Shown in pieces: positions 29,100 to 38,146 of a DNA stretch of 64,000 nucleotides (its first letter is position 1; each line of letters opens with the position of its first letter). Both the position numbers and the translations under genes were made by a program. The notes beneath the pieces are model-generated. The model did no database searches. It saw only the letters and a program-made list of their open reading frames with translations, and was not told the origin of the DNA. Where the stretch lies: NCBI RefSeq assembly GCF_009830105.1, contig NZ_WURB01000009.1:62001-126000 (forward strand). Direction: 5' to 3'. The DNA comes from Microvirga makkahensis. Lineage in GTDB: Bacteria; Pseudomonadota; Alphaproteobacteria; Rhizobiales; Beijerinckiaceae.

Positions 29100-31031
29100 C
29101 TATACGGCTGCGCCGATTGGATCAGGCACCGGGGCCGTGATCGTGCAGACAACCCCTGTCAACGCAAACTCAATCTTTGCCTCACCTTGGAGGTCACCAG
29201 CAAGGCTCCGCTCGATCAGCCGTGTGCCAAAGCCCCTCCGACTTGGGGGGCGCACCGGAGGTCCGCCGCTTTCCTCCCAACGTAGATGGAGGTGGGCCAA
29301 GCTGTTCGTCTTATCCAAGCTCCAGCGAAGTTCCACCTTTCCTGTCTCATTGGAGAGGGATCCATACTTCACCGCGTTCGTCGCCAGCTCCTGGAGCGCC
29401 ATGGCAACCGCCAGTGCCATTGAGGGAGGCAGGCGGACCTCAGGCCCTGCAACCCGGATCCTGCTCTCACCCTGCGCCCGAAACGGCTCCATGGCCTCCA
29501 GGACGATCTGATGCAGGCTCGCCGCTTCCCAGCTCTCCCGCGTCAGCACGTCATGCGCCTTTGACAGAGCAATCAGGCGGCTCGAGAGAGCGGTTTGAGC
29601 GTCCTCTGGGGTTGGCGCATTGCGCAGCGTCTGGAAGACGATTGACTGCACGGTCGTGAGGGTGTTCTTCACCCGGTGGTTCAGCTCGTTGATGAGCAGT
29701 CGCTGATGCTCCTCCGCGCGCTTGCGTTCGGTGATGTCGCGCGCCACGCGAATGCCATAGAGCGGCTTCCCGCTCCCATCATCCACCCGGGAGGCCGACA
29801 GCTCGATCCAGACGGTACTCCCATCCTTGCGGACATAGCGCTTCTCCAGGGCATACGCATCGAGCTCGCCGGCCATTTGTCGGCGGAACTGATCGAGATC
29901 AGCCCCCCTGTCGTCGGGATGGGTGATCTCGATGAAGGTGCGTCCCAGCAACTCCTCACGGCTGTAGCCGGTGATGATGCTCAACTGTTCGTTTACCCGG
30001 AGAAAGCGACCGCTGGCGTCTACCTCAGCGATGCTGGTGAAGGCATGCTCATAGGTTGAGCGAAGGCGCTGCTCGGTCTCGCGCTGGGCCGCTTCCACCT
30101 GCTTATTGAGGGTGATGTCACGCAAGTAGGCAGTGAACCGCGGGCTGTCTCCGCTACTGATTGGACTGATGGCCAGCTCGACGGGGAACCGGGAGCCGTC
30201 AGCCCGAACAGCCTCCAGCTCGATACGCCTGTTCAGCACCGGCCCCTTACCCGTGGCAAGGTAATGAACCATGCCTTGGCGGTGCCTTTCCCGAAACTCC
30301 GGCGGGATGATGAGCTCGGCCAAGTCCCGGCCCAGGGCTGCCTCACGGGAGTAACCGAAGGTCCGCTCTGCGGCAGTATTCCATTCGATGATATTGCTCT
30401 CATGATTAATGCTGACGATGCAGTCGAGGGCCGCGTCCAGGATGGAGCCCTTGAGGGCCTCACTCTCGCGTAGTTCCTGCTGGGCATTCCTGTAGCCGGT
30501 GATGTCGATGGACACAGCCAGGATGCTGTCCGGCTTGCCGGAACTGTCGAGGATCGGGCTGACAGCATTGCGCACCCAGACCACCGACCCATCCGGGCGC
30601 AAATAGCGCTTCTCGATCTCGAAGGCCTCACCCGTTTCCAAGGCTCGGCGGAACAGAACCATGTTGTGTGGAAGGTCGTCCCGGTGGGTACAATCCTGCA
30701 TGCGGAGCTGGAGAAGCTCATCGCTGTGGCGGCCCAGGATGGCACAGTATTGGTTGTTGACGCGCACAAAGCGACCCGTCAGGTCGACTTGGGCCATCCC
30801 TGCCGCCGCTTGGGCAAAGAGGGCTTCCACCTCCTGCTCGCTCCTGGTCATTGCCAGGTTGACACGAAACGTGTGGGGGGCCTCAGGCGTCATCCGCTCC
30901 CTGTAGAAGCTCCGCAAAGCTGCGCGCAAGGCCTCGCTGGCACTCCGGTACCGACCAGAGGCCACATCTTCGTCGATGAGGCGAAGGAGCTCAGAGGGCA
31001 GAGAGATGTTCTGGGTGGAGCTGGGCGGCAT
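29100..31031 (-). CDS. Ribbon-helix-helix (ParD-like) - PAS - HWE histidine kinase
   Basis: A 643-residue cytoplasmic sensor kinase with an unusual N-terminus. Residues about 5-45 (NISLPSELLRLIDEDVASGR, YRSASEALRAALRSFYRER) match ParD-type ribbon-helix-helix antitoxin DNA-binding domains. Three PAS domains follow (about 70-190, 190-315, 320-440), then an HWE kinase core with phospho-acceptor His in [19 protein letters not shown] and [11 protein letters not shown]. The N-box reads ALQELATNA, with Gln where the family has the conserved His. No membrane segment. The ATG at 31031 is chosen because it directly precedes the RHH domain; ATGs at 31064 and 31079 are possible. No toxin gene is beside it. 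It is divergent from another HWE kinase. Confidence 0.9.
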   Translation of the reverse strand: MPPSSTQNISLPSELLRLIDEDVASGRYRSASEALRAALRSFYRERMTPEAPHTFRVNLAMTRSEQEVEALFAQAAAGMAQVDLTGRFVRVNNQYCAILGRHSDELLQLRMQDCTHRDDLPHNMVLFRRALETGEAFEIEKRYLRPDGSVVWVRNAVSPILDSSGKPDSILAVSIDITGYRNAQQELRESEALKGSILDAALDCIVSINHESNIIEWNTAAERTFGYSREAALGRDLAELIIPPEFRERHRQGMVHYLATGKGPVLNRRIELEAVRADGSRFPVELAISPISSGDSPRFTAYLRDITLNKQVEAAQRETEQRLRSTYEHAFTSIAEVDASGRFLRVNEQLSIITGYSREELLGRTFIEITHPDDRGADLDQFRRQMAGELDAYALEKRYVRKDGSTVWIELSASRVDDGSGKPLYGIRVARDITERKRAEEHQRLLINELNHRVKNTLTTVQSIVFQTLRNAPTPEDAQTALSSRLIALSKAHDVLTRESWEAASLHQIVLEAMEPFRAQGESRIRVAGPEVRLPPSMALAVAMALQELATNAVKYGSLSNETGKVELRWSLDKTNSLAHLHLRWEESGGPPVRPPSRRGFGTRLIERSLAGDLQGEAKIEFALTGVVCTITAPVPDPIGAAV

Positions 31032-31467
31032 GGACCAATGAACTAGGTGAATATGCCCTGCCATACAAGGCTGTGGCAAAGAATGTCACTGCGGCAGCCT
31101 TAAGAGGAAGTAATTGATCAAGGAAATCGCCGAGTAGAATTTCAAAACGCACCACCAACGGCGAGGCGGTGGTGCGGCTTTTTTGCGCTTCCGCCGTAGG
31201 TTTTGGGACCAGCTTGGACAAGTCAGGCCGGGTGCTTTCGTGGCTTTCCCCTCCGGTCAGCACTCCTAGCGGGACCGGCGGTGTTGCCAAGCTCATGCCA
31301 GGGCAGAGGCTGAACCGCTGGACGCGACAGGCGGAAACGCTTGAAAATCTGCTCTGGGGAGACAGGTTAGTGCAGTCAATAACGCGGGGGTGCACAATGA
31401 CCAAAGTCGTTTCAGGGCTGGATGCCGGATCACCCAAGCTGTGTTGCACCGGGGCGATCTCATTCCG
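31032..31467. other. Divergent region between the two HWE kinases
   Basis: About 436 bp holding the promoters of both kinase genes. An in-frame GTG at 31390 would extend the right-hand kinase by 26 residues of non-PAS sequence. GGGGG directly before that GTG is not a good ribosome-binding site. A 12-bp inverted pair CACCACCAACGGCG...CGGTGGTG lies near 31150-31172. No other structure recognised. Confidence 0.35.
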
Positions 31468-33051
31468 ATGACAACCAGGCCAGAGGTGAACGTGCCGACT
31501 CTTCCGGTAGCTGAAGTAGATGACTTCCAGGCCTTTGCAGATCACCTTCCGCAGCTTGCCTGGATAGCAACGCCGGACGGCAATGCTTATTGGTACAACC
31601 ATCAATGGTATCAGTACACAGGCACCACACCTGAGGAGATGCTCGGCCAGGGGTGGCAGGCTGTTCTCAATCCTGCGGTCCTGCCAGATGTGATCGAACG
31701 GTGGTTCGCAGCAGTTGCGTCAGGGAGCGCCGCTGAATGGGTGTTCCCTATCAAAGGCGCGGACGGTGTGTTCCGCCCATTCCTGACACGCGTCCAGCCG
31801 CAGAAGGATCAGCAGGGTCGGGTGATCCGCTGGTTCGGGACCAATACCGAAATTTCGGAGCAGCAGCGGATCGCCGAGCTTCTGTCAGAGGAGAAGCGGC
31901 ATCTTGAGACCCTGAATCAGACCATGGCACAGGTCTCTGCCGAGCTTGATCTGGAGAAGTTGACCCAAACCATCACAGATGCCGGCGTAAGGCTCACCGG
32001 CGCACGCTTCGGAGCGCTCTTCTATAACACCACAGACGAACGGGGGGACGCCTTCACGCTCTATACGATCTCAGGGGTGCCAAAAGAGAGCTTTTCCGAC
32101 TTCCCGAACCCACGAGCCACGCATGTGTTCGCCCCAACCTTCAGGGGTGAAGGTCCAGTTCGGTCAGATGATATCCTTGCCGACCCACGGTACGGACAAA
32201 ACCCGCCCTATTCCGGGATGCCCAAGGGGCACCTCCCGGTAAGGAGTTATTTGGCCGTTCCGGTGAAATCCCGATCAGGCGAGGTGATGGGAGGCTTGTT
32301 CTTCGGTCACCCTGAACCCGGAAAGTTCACTGCTCGCCACGAGGATCTGCTGGTCGGGATTGCAGGTCAGGCCGCCATCGCGATTGACAATGCTCGCCTC
32401 TTTGAGGCCGCTCAGCGGGAGATTGCCGAGAGGCGGGAAGCCGAAAAGCACCGTGAGCTCCTCATCAATGAGCTGAACCACCGGGTTAAGAACACCCTCG
32501 CGACAGTGCAATCCATCATTGCGCAAACTCTCCGGACGAACTCGCTCGAAGCCGAAGCTCGCAGCAGAGTCGATGCACGGTTGATCGCCTTGTCGGACGC
32601 CCACAACCTCCTGACCGAGCACAATTGGGAGGGGACTACCCTCGACAGGGTGGTGGCGATGGCCCTGCGGCCACACCAGAGTGATCGGGAGCGGCGCTTT
32701 GAGGTTCATGGGCCGAATGTTCACCTATCTCCCAAGACGGCTTTGGCCATTGCCATGGCGCTCCATGAGCTTGCAACCAACGCGATCAAGTATGGCGCCC
32801 TTTCAAACGATCACGGCCAAGTCAGCCTTCATTGGAAGGTTGAGCAGAAAAACGCGGAGCAAAGGCTTCACATGCTCTGGTCCGAGCGTGGCGGGCCACC
32901 AGTGTCACCACCAAGCCGCAAGGGCTTCGGCACGCGCCTCATTGAGCGCGGATTAGCGGCCGAACTCGGCGGGTCCGTCCAGCTTTCCTACCCGGCAAGC
33001 GGGGTGACGTGCGTCATCGACACGCCTCTGCCGACGGTTAGCGGGTTCTGA
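31468..33051 (+). CDS. PAS-GAF HWE-family histidine kinase
   Basis: A 527-residue soluble sensor kinase. An N-terminal PAS domain (about 15-130; [27 protein letters not shown]) is followed by a GAF domain (about 165-320; [30 protein letters not shown]). The HWE core has the phospho-acceptor in [17 protein letters not shown], the N-box with the conserved His ([13 protein letters not shown]), W-x-E (LWSERGGPP) and [11 protein letters not shown]. The GAF lacks the phytochrome Cys region, so a small ligand or redox signal is more likely. The next gene, a lone receiver, starts three bases after the stop and is the obvious phosphate acceptor. Confidence 0.92.
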   Translation: MTTRPEVNVPTLPVAEVDDFQAFADHLPQLAWIATPDGNAYWYNHQWYQYTGTTPEEMLGQGWQAVLNPAVLPDVIERWFAAVASGSAAEWVFPIKGADGVFRPFLTRVQPQKDQQGRVIRWFGTNTEISEQQRIAELLSEEKRHLETLNQTMAQVSAELDLEKLTQTITDAGVRLTGARFGALFYNTTDERGDAFTLYTISGVPKESFSDFPNPRATHVFAPTFRGEGPVRSDDILADPRYGQNPPYSGMPKGHLPVRSYLAVPVKSRSGEVMGGLFFGHPEPGKFTARHEDLLVGIAGQAAIAIDNARLFEAAQREIAERREAEKHRELLINELNHRVKNTLATVQSIIAQTLRTNSLEAEARSRVDARLIALSDAHNLLTEHNWEGTTLDRVVAMALRPHQSDRERRFEVHGPNVHLSPKTALAIAMALHELATNAIKYGALSNDHGQVSLHWKVEQKNAEQRLHMLWSERGGPPVSPPSRKGFGTRLIERGLAAELGGSVQLSYPASGVTCVIDTPLPTVSGF

Positions 33052-33054
33052 GCC

Positions 33055-33417
33055 ATGGGTGGACACTTGGAGTCGCGAAGGGTGCTCGTGGTCGAGGACG
33101 AGATCATGGTGGCGATGTACATTGAGGATCTGTTGGTTGACCTTGGCTTCGAGGTGGCGGGGATGGCCACGAGCCTGGATCAGGCGCTGAGACTTGCCCA
33201 GGAGAGCGACTTTGACTTTGCCGTCCTTGATATCAACCTTGACGGAGGGCTGAGTTTTCCCGTTGCCGATGTGCTGAGGCAGCGAGACATTCCCTTTATC
33301 TTTGCCAGTGGTTACGGCGTGGCTGGCGTAAGGGAGGATTATCGTGATGCCGTTCGCATTCAAAAGCCGTTCCGAGCCCAGGACCTAGAACAGGCGATTG
33401 CCCGAGCCACAAAGTAG
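33055..33417 (+). CDS. Single-domain response regulator (receiver)
   Basis: A 120-residue CheY-like receiver with no output domain. The acidic pair is in VLVVEDEIMV, the phospho-acceptor Asp in FAVLDINLDGG (about residue 60), Ser in FIFASGYG and Lys in RIQKPFR. It starts three bases after the HWE kinase stop, so the two form a kinase-receiver pair. Such lone receivers usually act as phosphate shuttles or through protein contacts, as in general-stress or motility circuits of alphaproteobacteria. LDINLDGG matches receivers that pair with HWE/HisKA2 kinases. Confidence 0.93.
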   Translation: MGGHLESRRVLVVEDEIMVAMYIEDLLVDLGFEVAGMATSLDQALRLAQESDFDFAVLDINLDGGLSFPVADVLRQRDIPFIFASGYGVAGVREDYRDAVRIQKPFRAQDLEQAIARATK

Positions 33418-33780
33418 CACTTGAACTGTTCGAAGTTGCATGCGCCAAAGCGAGGGCGCTGTCGCAGAAGCTGCTCGTGAATCACCGCACCGGGTCAGAA
33501 GACGAAGATCCCCTGCCCTCCATGAACTTCCACTTAGAGCCCGCGAGCGGACCAAAGCGTTGCATCCGGGAAGTGCCATTGGGGGACATTCGGGTTTATC
33601 GAGGGTCGACTTGGCCACCGGCGGCACGCTGGCAGGACTGCAGGTTGCGCATCGCCTGGCCAATCACCCCGGCTCTATTGTGTGCGAAAGCCCCAGATGA
33701 GGTTCCTCTCGAGCGCATCCTTCTGAGCGCGTGCGCGCACCTGCCCCGCATAGGTATCGCTCAGAGTCCTGATCCGCCCG
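33418..33780. other. Gene-free region between receiver and hydrolase genes
   Basis: About 363 bp with no convincing gene on either strand. Open frames have skewed composition and no ribosome-binding sites. No repeat or terminator recognised. Confidence 0.35.
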
Positions 33781-34704
33781 TTATTCCCACACGGCGCACG
33801 GCAGGGCGTCGAGCGGGATCTTGAGGTATCGTAGCCCATTGCTCTCAGGTACGGGTAACCGACCACCCGCCAAGTTCACCTGGAGAGCGTGCAAGATGAG
33901 CTTGGGCATCGGCAGCGTCACGTCACGTGCTTTGCGGAGAGCAACGAACTGCTCCTCGGTCCCAGCCTGCTTAAGGTGAATATTGTGGGCTTTCTGGCTC
34001 GCCACCGAACTCTCCCAGGCCGGGGCGCGCCCGCCGGGCCGGTAGTCGTGGCCGGAGAACAGACGGGTGTGCTCCGGCAGGGAGAGGATACTCTGGATCG
34101 TACGCCACAGCGCTCGGGCGTCCCCGCCCGGAAAGTCGCATCGCGCCGTGCCGAAGTCCGGCATGAACAACGTGTCGTGGATGAAGGCGGCATCTCCGAT
34201 CACGTAGGTCACAGAGGCCAGGGTATGACCAGGCGAGAACATAACGCTCGCGTCCATGTCTCCGATGCGGAACACATCGCCATCGGCAAACAACCGGTCC
34301 CACTGCGAACCGTCCGTCGGGAAGTCGTCGGGAAGATTGTAAATCCCCTTCCAGAGCCGCTGGACAGCAACGACCTGTTCGCCAATGGCTGTCTTGGCGC
34401 CCGTCTGATCTTTCAGATATCCTGAGGCCGAGAGGTGATCTGCGTGAGGGTGCGTATCGAGAATCCATTCAACCGTGAGGTTCTGCTCTAGCACGTAGGT
34501 GAGCAGGGCATCCGCAGAGGTTGTCGCCGTGCACCCCGACTTCTCGTCATAGTCGAGCACCGGATCGATTAGGGCACAGGCTCCGGAGGCAGGATCGGAC
34601 ACCACGTACTGAACACTGCAGGTCCGCTGATCAAAGAAGGCATCCACGTATGGCCTGAATGCGAGCAGGTCAGGGGCCGACCGAGATAGGCTCGTTGAAC
34701 TCAT
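33781..34704 (-). CDS. MBL-fold metallo-hydrolase, persulfide-dioxygenase-like
   Basis: A 307-residue metallo-beta-lactamase-fold protein related to the ETHE1/Blh group, which oxidise glutathione persulfide or similar thiols. Metal ligands are in THPHADHLSA, FSPGHTLASV (His), FMPDFGTARCDFPGG (Asp) and FSGHDY (His). The start QYVVSDPASGACALIDPVLD is typical of the group. GGAG lies seven bases before the ATG. The 1-Cys peroxiredoxin gene at 34776-35438 lies directly upstream on the same strand (71-bp gap), so both may respond to oxidative or sulfur stress. There is no rhodanese domain. Substrate inferred. Confidence 0.88.
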   Translation of the reverse strand: MSSTSLSRSAPDLLAFRPYVDAFFDQRTCSVQYVVSDPASGACALIDPVLDYDEKSGCTATTSADALLTYVLEQNLTVEWILDTHPHADHLSASGYLKDQTGAKTAIGEQVVAVQRLWKGIYNLPDDFPTDGSQWDRLFADGDVFRIGDMDASVMFSPGHTLASVTYVIGDAAFIHDTLFMPDFGTARCDFPGGDARALWRTIQSILSLPEHTRLFSGHDYRPGGRAPAWESSVASQKAHNIHLKQAGTEEQFVALRKARDVTLPMPKLILHALQVNLAGGRLPVPESNGLRYLKIPLDALPCAVWE

Positions 34705-34775
34705 GGTATTGCTCCATGGTAGTTTAGGCTCGCTCCGCCGTTAAGCCGGCGCGAGCCCGCAGGAAACGCTCGCGC

Positions 34776-35438
34776 TCAGGATTGCGGCTGTGGCACAATA
34801 CGGATGTAGGGCTTCGGAGCTTGCCACCCCTGCGGGTATATGTTGCGCGCTTCGTCATCCGACACAGAGCCGGCAATGATCACGTCCTGCCCCGGTTGCC
34901 AGTTCACCGGGGTTGCGACCCGATGTTGAGCGGTAAGCTGGAGCGAGTCGATGACACGCAGAACCTCATCGAAATTGCGCCCCGTGGTCATTGGGTAGGC
35001 CAGCACCAGTTTGATCTTCTTGTCAGGGCCGATGACGAACACGTTGCGGACGGTCTGGTTGTCTGCGGGCGTGCGCCCCTCCGAGGTTCCGTTGGTGCTG
35101 ACTGGCAGCATTCCATAGAGCTTCGACACCGTCAGATCGGAGTCGCCAATCATCGGGTAGTTCGGTGCGTATCCCTGCGTCTCGCGAATGTCCTCTGCCC
35201 AGCGATCGTGATGGCCGACCGGATCAACGCTGAGCCCGATGATCTTTACATTGCGCCGGTCGAATTCAGGCTTGATGCGGGCCATGTAGCCGAGTTCGGT
35301 GGTGCAGACCGGGGTGAAGTCCTTCGGGTGGGAAAACAGCACGCACCAAGCCTCGCCGATCCATTCATGGAAACGGATGTGCCCTTGCGTGGTCTCAGCC
35401 TCGAAATCGGGTGCGACGGCGCCTATCTGGATCGTCAT
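34776..35438 (-). CDS. Peroxiredoxin, 1-Cys (Prx6 type)
   Basis: A 220-residue peroxidase that reduces hydrogen peroxide or organic peroxides. The peroxidatic Cys is in FSHPKDFTPVCTTELGYM (about residue 47), with the active-site Arg in NQTVRNVFVI. The long C-terminal part (ATPVNWQPGQDVIIAGSVSD, IYPQGW) marks the Prx6 subgroup, which usually has no resolving Cys and uses outside thiols. The ATG at 35438 has AAGGAG six bases upstream. It precedes the persulfide-dioxygenase-like gene on the same strand. Confidence 0.95.
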   Translation of the reverse strand: MTIQIGAVAPDFEAETTQGHIRFHEWIGEAWCVLFSHPKDFTPVCTTELGYMARIKPEFDRRNVKIIGLSVDPVGHHDRWAEDIRETQGYAPNYPMIGDSDLTVSKLYGMLPVSTNGTSEGRTPADNQTVRNVFVIGPDKKIKLVLAYPMTTGRNFDEVLRVIDSLQLTAQHRVATPVNWQPGQDVIIAGSVSDDEARNIYPQGWQAPKPYIRIVPQPQS

Positions 35439-35590
35439 AGCGTTCTCCTTTCCCGCATAATGAATACCGACGAATGTTCGATCGGCACCTTGACAGCTTG
35501 GGATGAGCGGGTCCGTGGAAATCTTCCGCCTTTTTCGGAGATTTTTGGAAATTGCGACCAGTCCATCCATAATGGACCGCGCAAGTCATC

Positions 35591-36664
35591 GTGTCATTCT
35601 ATGGTCGCGAGAAGAAAGCTCATTGGCAAATGATACCTCATAACAGAGGCAGCAAGGGCTCCGCCACACGCCCGATGAGAGAAGGAACTGCCGGGCCCTT
35701 GGTCGCCTTGAAACTCAAGCTGACGCTTGTGGCGCTCGGAATTTCGCCAAAGGATCTGTGTCGTCGTTTCTCGGCTGTGAATTCGGCCACCTCCTTTACT
35801 CTGCAGAACGCCTATAAGTGGCTGGGCGGCAAGTCAGCGCCGCGAATGTCTCAGGTCTACGATGAGTGGGCTCGTATCCTTGGGGGGGATCTTACCGGCT
35901 CCTTCATTGCGGCGGCGTCCTTTGAGGAGTTCGCCACCTCCCTCTCGGCGCATCACAGGGTCCCGACTACGACACTCGCTGAACTCATGCGCGAGGCATC
36001 CTCAACCGGTCAGGCCTCTTCTGCATTCCCTCTGGATGGAGGCACATGGTCCATCAACCAACTTCTAATGGGGCGTTATCTTGCTTTGTCTCTGGCATGG
36101 TCGCAGGCACAATCCGGTAAGCTCATTCTTGGACAGGTCGACATCAGTCGAAACGGCACGTCGGGGCTGAAACTTACTTACTCAGAAGCGCTTTTCGGAC
36201 GTATCGTCATAATGGACGGAGCGGTGATCTGTGACGGGCGAACCGCTCAAGCAATGGCTGTCTGCCGTGAAAGCGGCAGATGTTATCTATTTGCCCTTTG
36301 CGTTCCATCACCGCCAGCTAACCTGATTGGAGGTGTGTTCAGCGGTTCGGCCTTGCATGACTTCGGTGCTCGCCCTTGTGCCTCGCGTATTCTCTTCATT
36401 CGCGATCACTCAGCGGCTGACGCCTCCGGCAGGAGCCGCACCACATACCTGGAGCCATTGGGGAAGCTCATCAGCCGTGAGCTAGCCGACCTCGGTTATG
36501 GTCCAGAGGACGAACGTCTAGACTGTGCCGAACATATGAAAGAATTTCTGTTGCCGGAAGGAGGGACAGGCCTGCTGGAAGCAACACCAGACAGCGTTGG
36601 CGCTCTTGGCCTCCTGCTGGACCGGCTTAGCAACACCTGGACTGCTCCACGAGGGGCTCAGTAG
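35591..36664 (+). CDS. Unknown protein with an HTH-like N-terminal region
   Basis: A 357-residue soluble protein I do not recognise as a whole. Residues about 38-100 (LVALKLKLTLVALGISPKDL, YKWLGGKSAPRMSQVYDEWA) look like a helix-turn-helix of the XRE/Cro kind: helices, a SPKDLCRRF turn, and a conserved-looking YKWLxGKSxPR. The rest (150-340) is mixed alpha/beta with GLKLTYSEALFGRIVIMDGA and LEPLGKLISRELADLGYG. It starts with GTG at 35591 or the ATG at 35630. It is divergent from the peroxiredoxin gene and is followed by a class III cyclase, so a regulatory role is a guess only. Confidence 0.65.
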   Translation: MSFYGREKKAHWQMIPHNRGSKGSATRPMREGTAGPLVALKLKLTLVALGISPKDLCRRFSAVNSATSFTLQNAYKWLGGKSAPRMSQVYDEWARILGGDLTGSFIAAASFEEFATSLSAHHRVPTTTLAELMREASSTGQASSAFPLDGGTWSINQLLMGRYLALSLAWSQAQSGKLILGQVDISRNGTSGLKLTYSEALFGRIVIMDGAVICDGRTAQAMAVCRESGRCYLFALCVPSPPANLIGGVFSGSALHDFGARPCASRILFIRDHSAADASGRSRTTYLEPLGKLISRELADLGYGPEDERLDCAEHMKEFLLPEGGTGLLEATPDSVGALGLLLDRLSNTWTAPRGAQ

Positions 36665-36752
36665 CCGGAGTTGACTAGGGTTTCCGCCAAATCCGGCATA
36701 TCCTGTTGGCGCCGTAGCTCTGTATCGCCAGAATTCGGAAAGGGTTGAGTCG

Positions 36753-37490
36753 ATGTCTCCCCCTCCATCAATGATCTGCAAGGGTTGCTGGCAGCAGATG
36801 CGTGTCCCTATACCGCTGCGTGGTTTGGCTTCCGTTCCCTTCAAAGCCTTTGGTATTCGTCCCAGCCGGATGAACCCGAACACCTGCACAGTTTGCGAGT
36901 TGATGTTCACGCGGGTCATGAAAGCGCGCAAGATCACGGTCGACGTGTCTGTGCTTTTTGCAGACCTAAGAGGCTATACGGCCCTGTCGCAATCGCTTTC
37001 GCCCGCCTCTGTCTCGTCGATGCTCGACGCCTTTTACGATGAATGTGCGGCGGCCATCTGGGAGTACGACGGCCTTCTCAATAAGACGGTTGGCGACTCC
37101 GTCATGGCCATCTTCAATTTTCCCATCCGTCACGACAATCACGCCGCACAGGCCGTGCTGGCGGCACACGAGATCCAGCGTCGCTGCAGAGCCCGACGGG
37201 AGCCTCTCCTGGCTGAGAATGCTGGACTTGGCAGGAGTGACCTTGGGGTCGGCATCGGCATAGACTCCGGCCCTGCCAGCTTTGGCGAGTTCGGTCGGTC
37301 GCTGCGTGATCTGACTGCGATTGGAACGGTCGTAAACACGGCCGCTCGCGCCCAATCGGCAGCCGACGCCGGCCAGATACTGGTCACCCAGGCCGTTCAG
37401 CATCGGGCCGGTCCCGACGTGGTTAGAGGCGATGGACGAGCATATAGCCTAAAGGGATTTGATGCCCCTGTAAGGCTTTACGCCGCCTGA
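36753..37490 (+). CDS. Class III adenylate/guanylate cyclase with zinc-ribbon-like N-terminus
   Basis: A 245-residue soluble nucleotide cyclase. Residues 9-12 (CKGC) and 45-48 (CTVC) form two CxxC pairs, a likely zinc ribbon or redox site. The catalytic domain (about 63-240) keeps both metal Asp residues (VLFADLRGYT, TVGDSVMAIF), a purine-contacting Lys (LNKTVGD) and Asp (RDLTAIG), and the transition-state Asn/Arg (VVNTAARAQ). It should therefore be active, with adenine preferred. It forms a homodimer in relatives. It follows the HTH-like unknown gene by 88 bp on the same strand. cAMP output could feed Crp-type regulators such as the one at 17698, though no direct link is visible. Confidence 0.88.
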   Translation: MSPPPSMICKGCWQQMRVPIPLRGLASVPFKAFGIRPSRMNPNTCTVCELMFTRVMKARKITVDVSVLFADLRGYTALSQSLSPASVSSMLDAFYDECAAAIWEYDGLLNKTVGDSVMAIFNFPIRHDNHAAQAVLAAHEIQRRCRARREPLLAENAGLGRSDLGVGIGIDSGPASFGEFGRSLRDLTAIGTVVNTAARAQSAADAGQILVTQAVQHRAGPDVVRGDGRAYSLKGFDAPVRLYAA

Positions 37491-38146
37491 ATGAAGCTCC
37501 CAGTGAGACCACATGGCTCCAACAATCCCGTTGGGGCCCGGCCCTCATTGCTTCGCACATTCCTGTGGGCAATCGATCCGACTGGCGAAGATCCGCCCTG
37601 GATCATTCTCTGCCGATCCCCTGCCCTGCGCGAACGCCCGCTGTTCGCTGCATGAGCGGACATTCAACCTGGTTCCGGGATGTGACAGAAGCAGTCATTC
37701 GCCATGTGGACGGCACGTGGACGGCACGGACGCACAGCCAGTGGAGCGGGCTGCCCCGAGTTGCACCGCTCCAGCCCTATCTGGAACCCTTCCTCGTCCC
37801 AGCGAGCATTTCAGAGAGTTGCTCGCCAGCAGGAGCCAAGCGACCGCCCCGCCGCCTGATGGCACCAATCGTTCGTGACAACCCAGGGCGGCCGCGGATA
37901 AGAGGGGCCGAGGGTCTCCAGCCCCTGTGCACCGAGATCGCGGGCAGGATGGTCGCGCCTGCATTGGTCCCTTCTTGCTGGCAACATCAGGCGACACGAA
38001 ACCCTGGCCTTGCCAGAGCGTTGATATGCCCGGGATTATCAAAGGGGAAGGCCGTGTTGCCATCGGCATCGGCGCGAGGACTGCGCTACCAGCACCTGCC
38101 TGCGGGGACCCCACAGCCGCCCGCGAAGTCGGGAGTAGCCTGACGG
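37491..38146. other. Gene-free region between cyclase and hybrid kinase
   Basis: About 656 bp with long but poor-quality open frames on both strands (Pro/Arg/Ser-rich, no ribosome-binding sites). A short direct repeat GTGGACGGCACG / GTGGACGGCACGGAC lies at about 37707-37731. I could not recognise a decayed gene here, though the length suggests lost coding content. Confidence 0.35.

Noticed and set aside
29100-31079. A toxin-antitoxin locus, because of the ParD-like sequence
   Set aside because: The RHH segment is fused in frame to a kinase and no ParE-like or other toxin gene is adjacent.
37565-38143. Plus-strand open frame of about 190 codons before the hybrid kinase
   Set aside because: Pro/Arg/Ser-rich, no ribosome-binding site, no recognisable segment; an equally long frame exists on the other strand.
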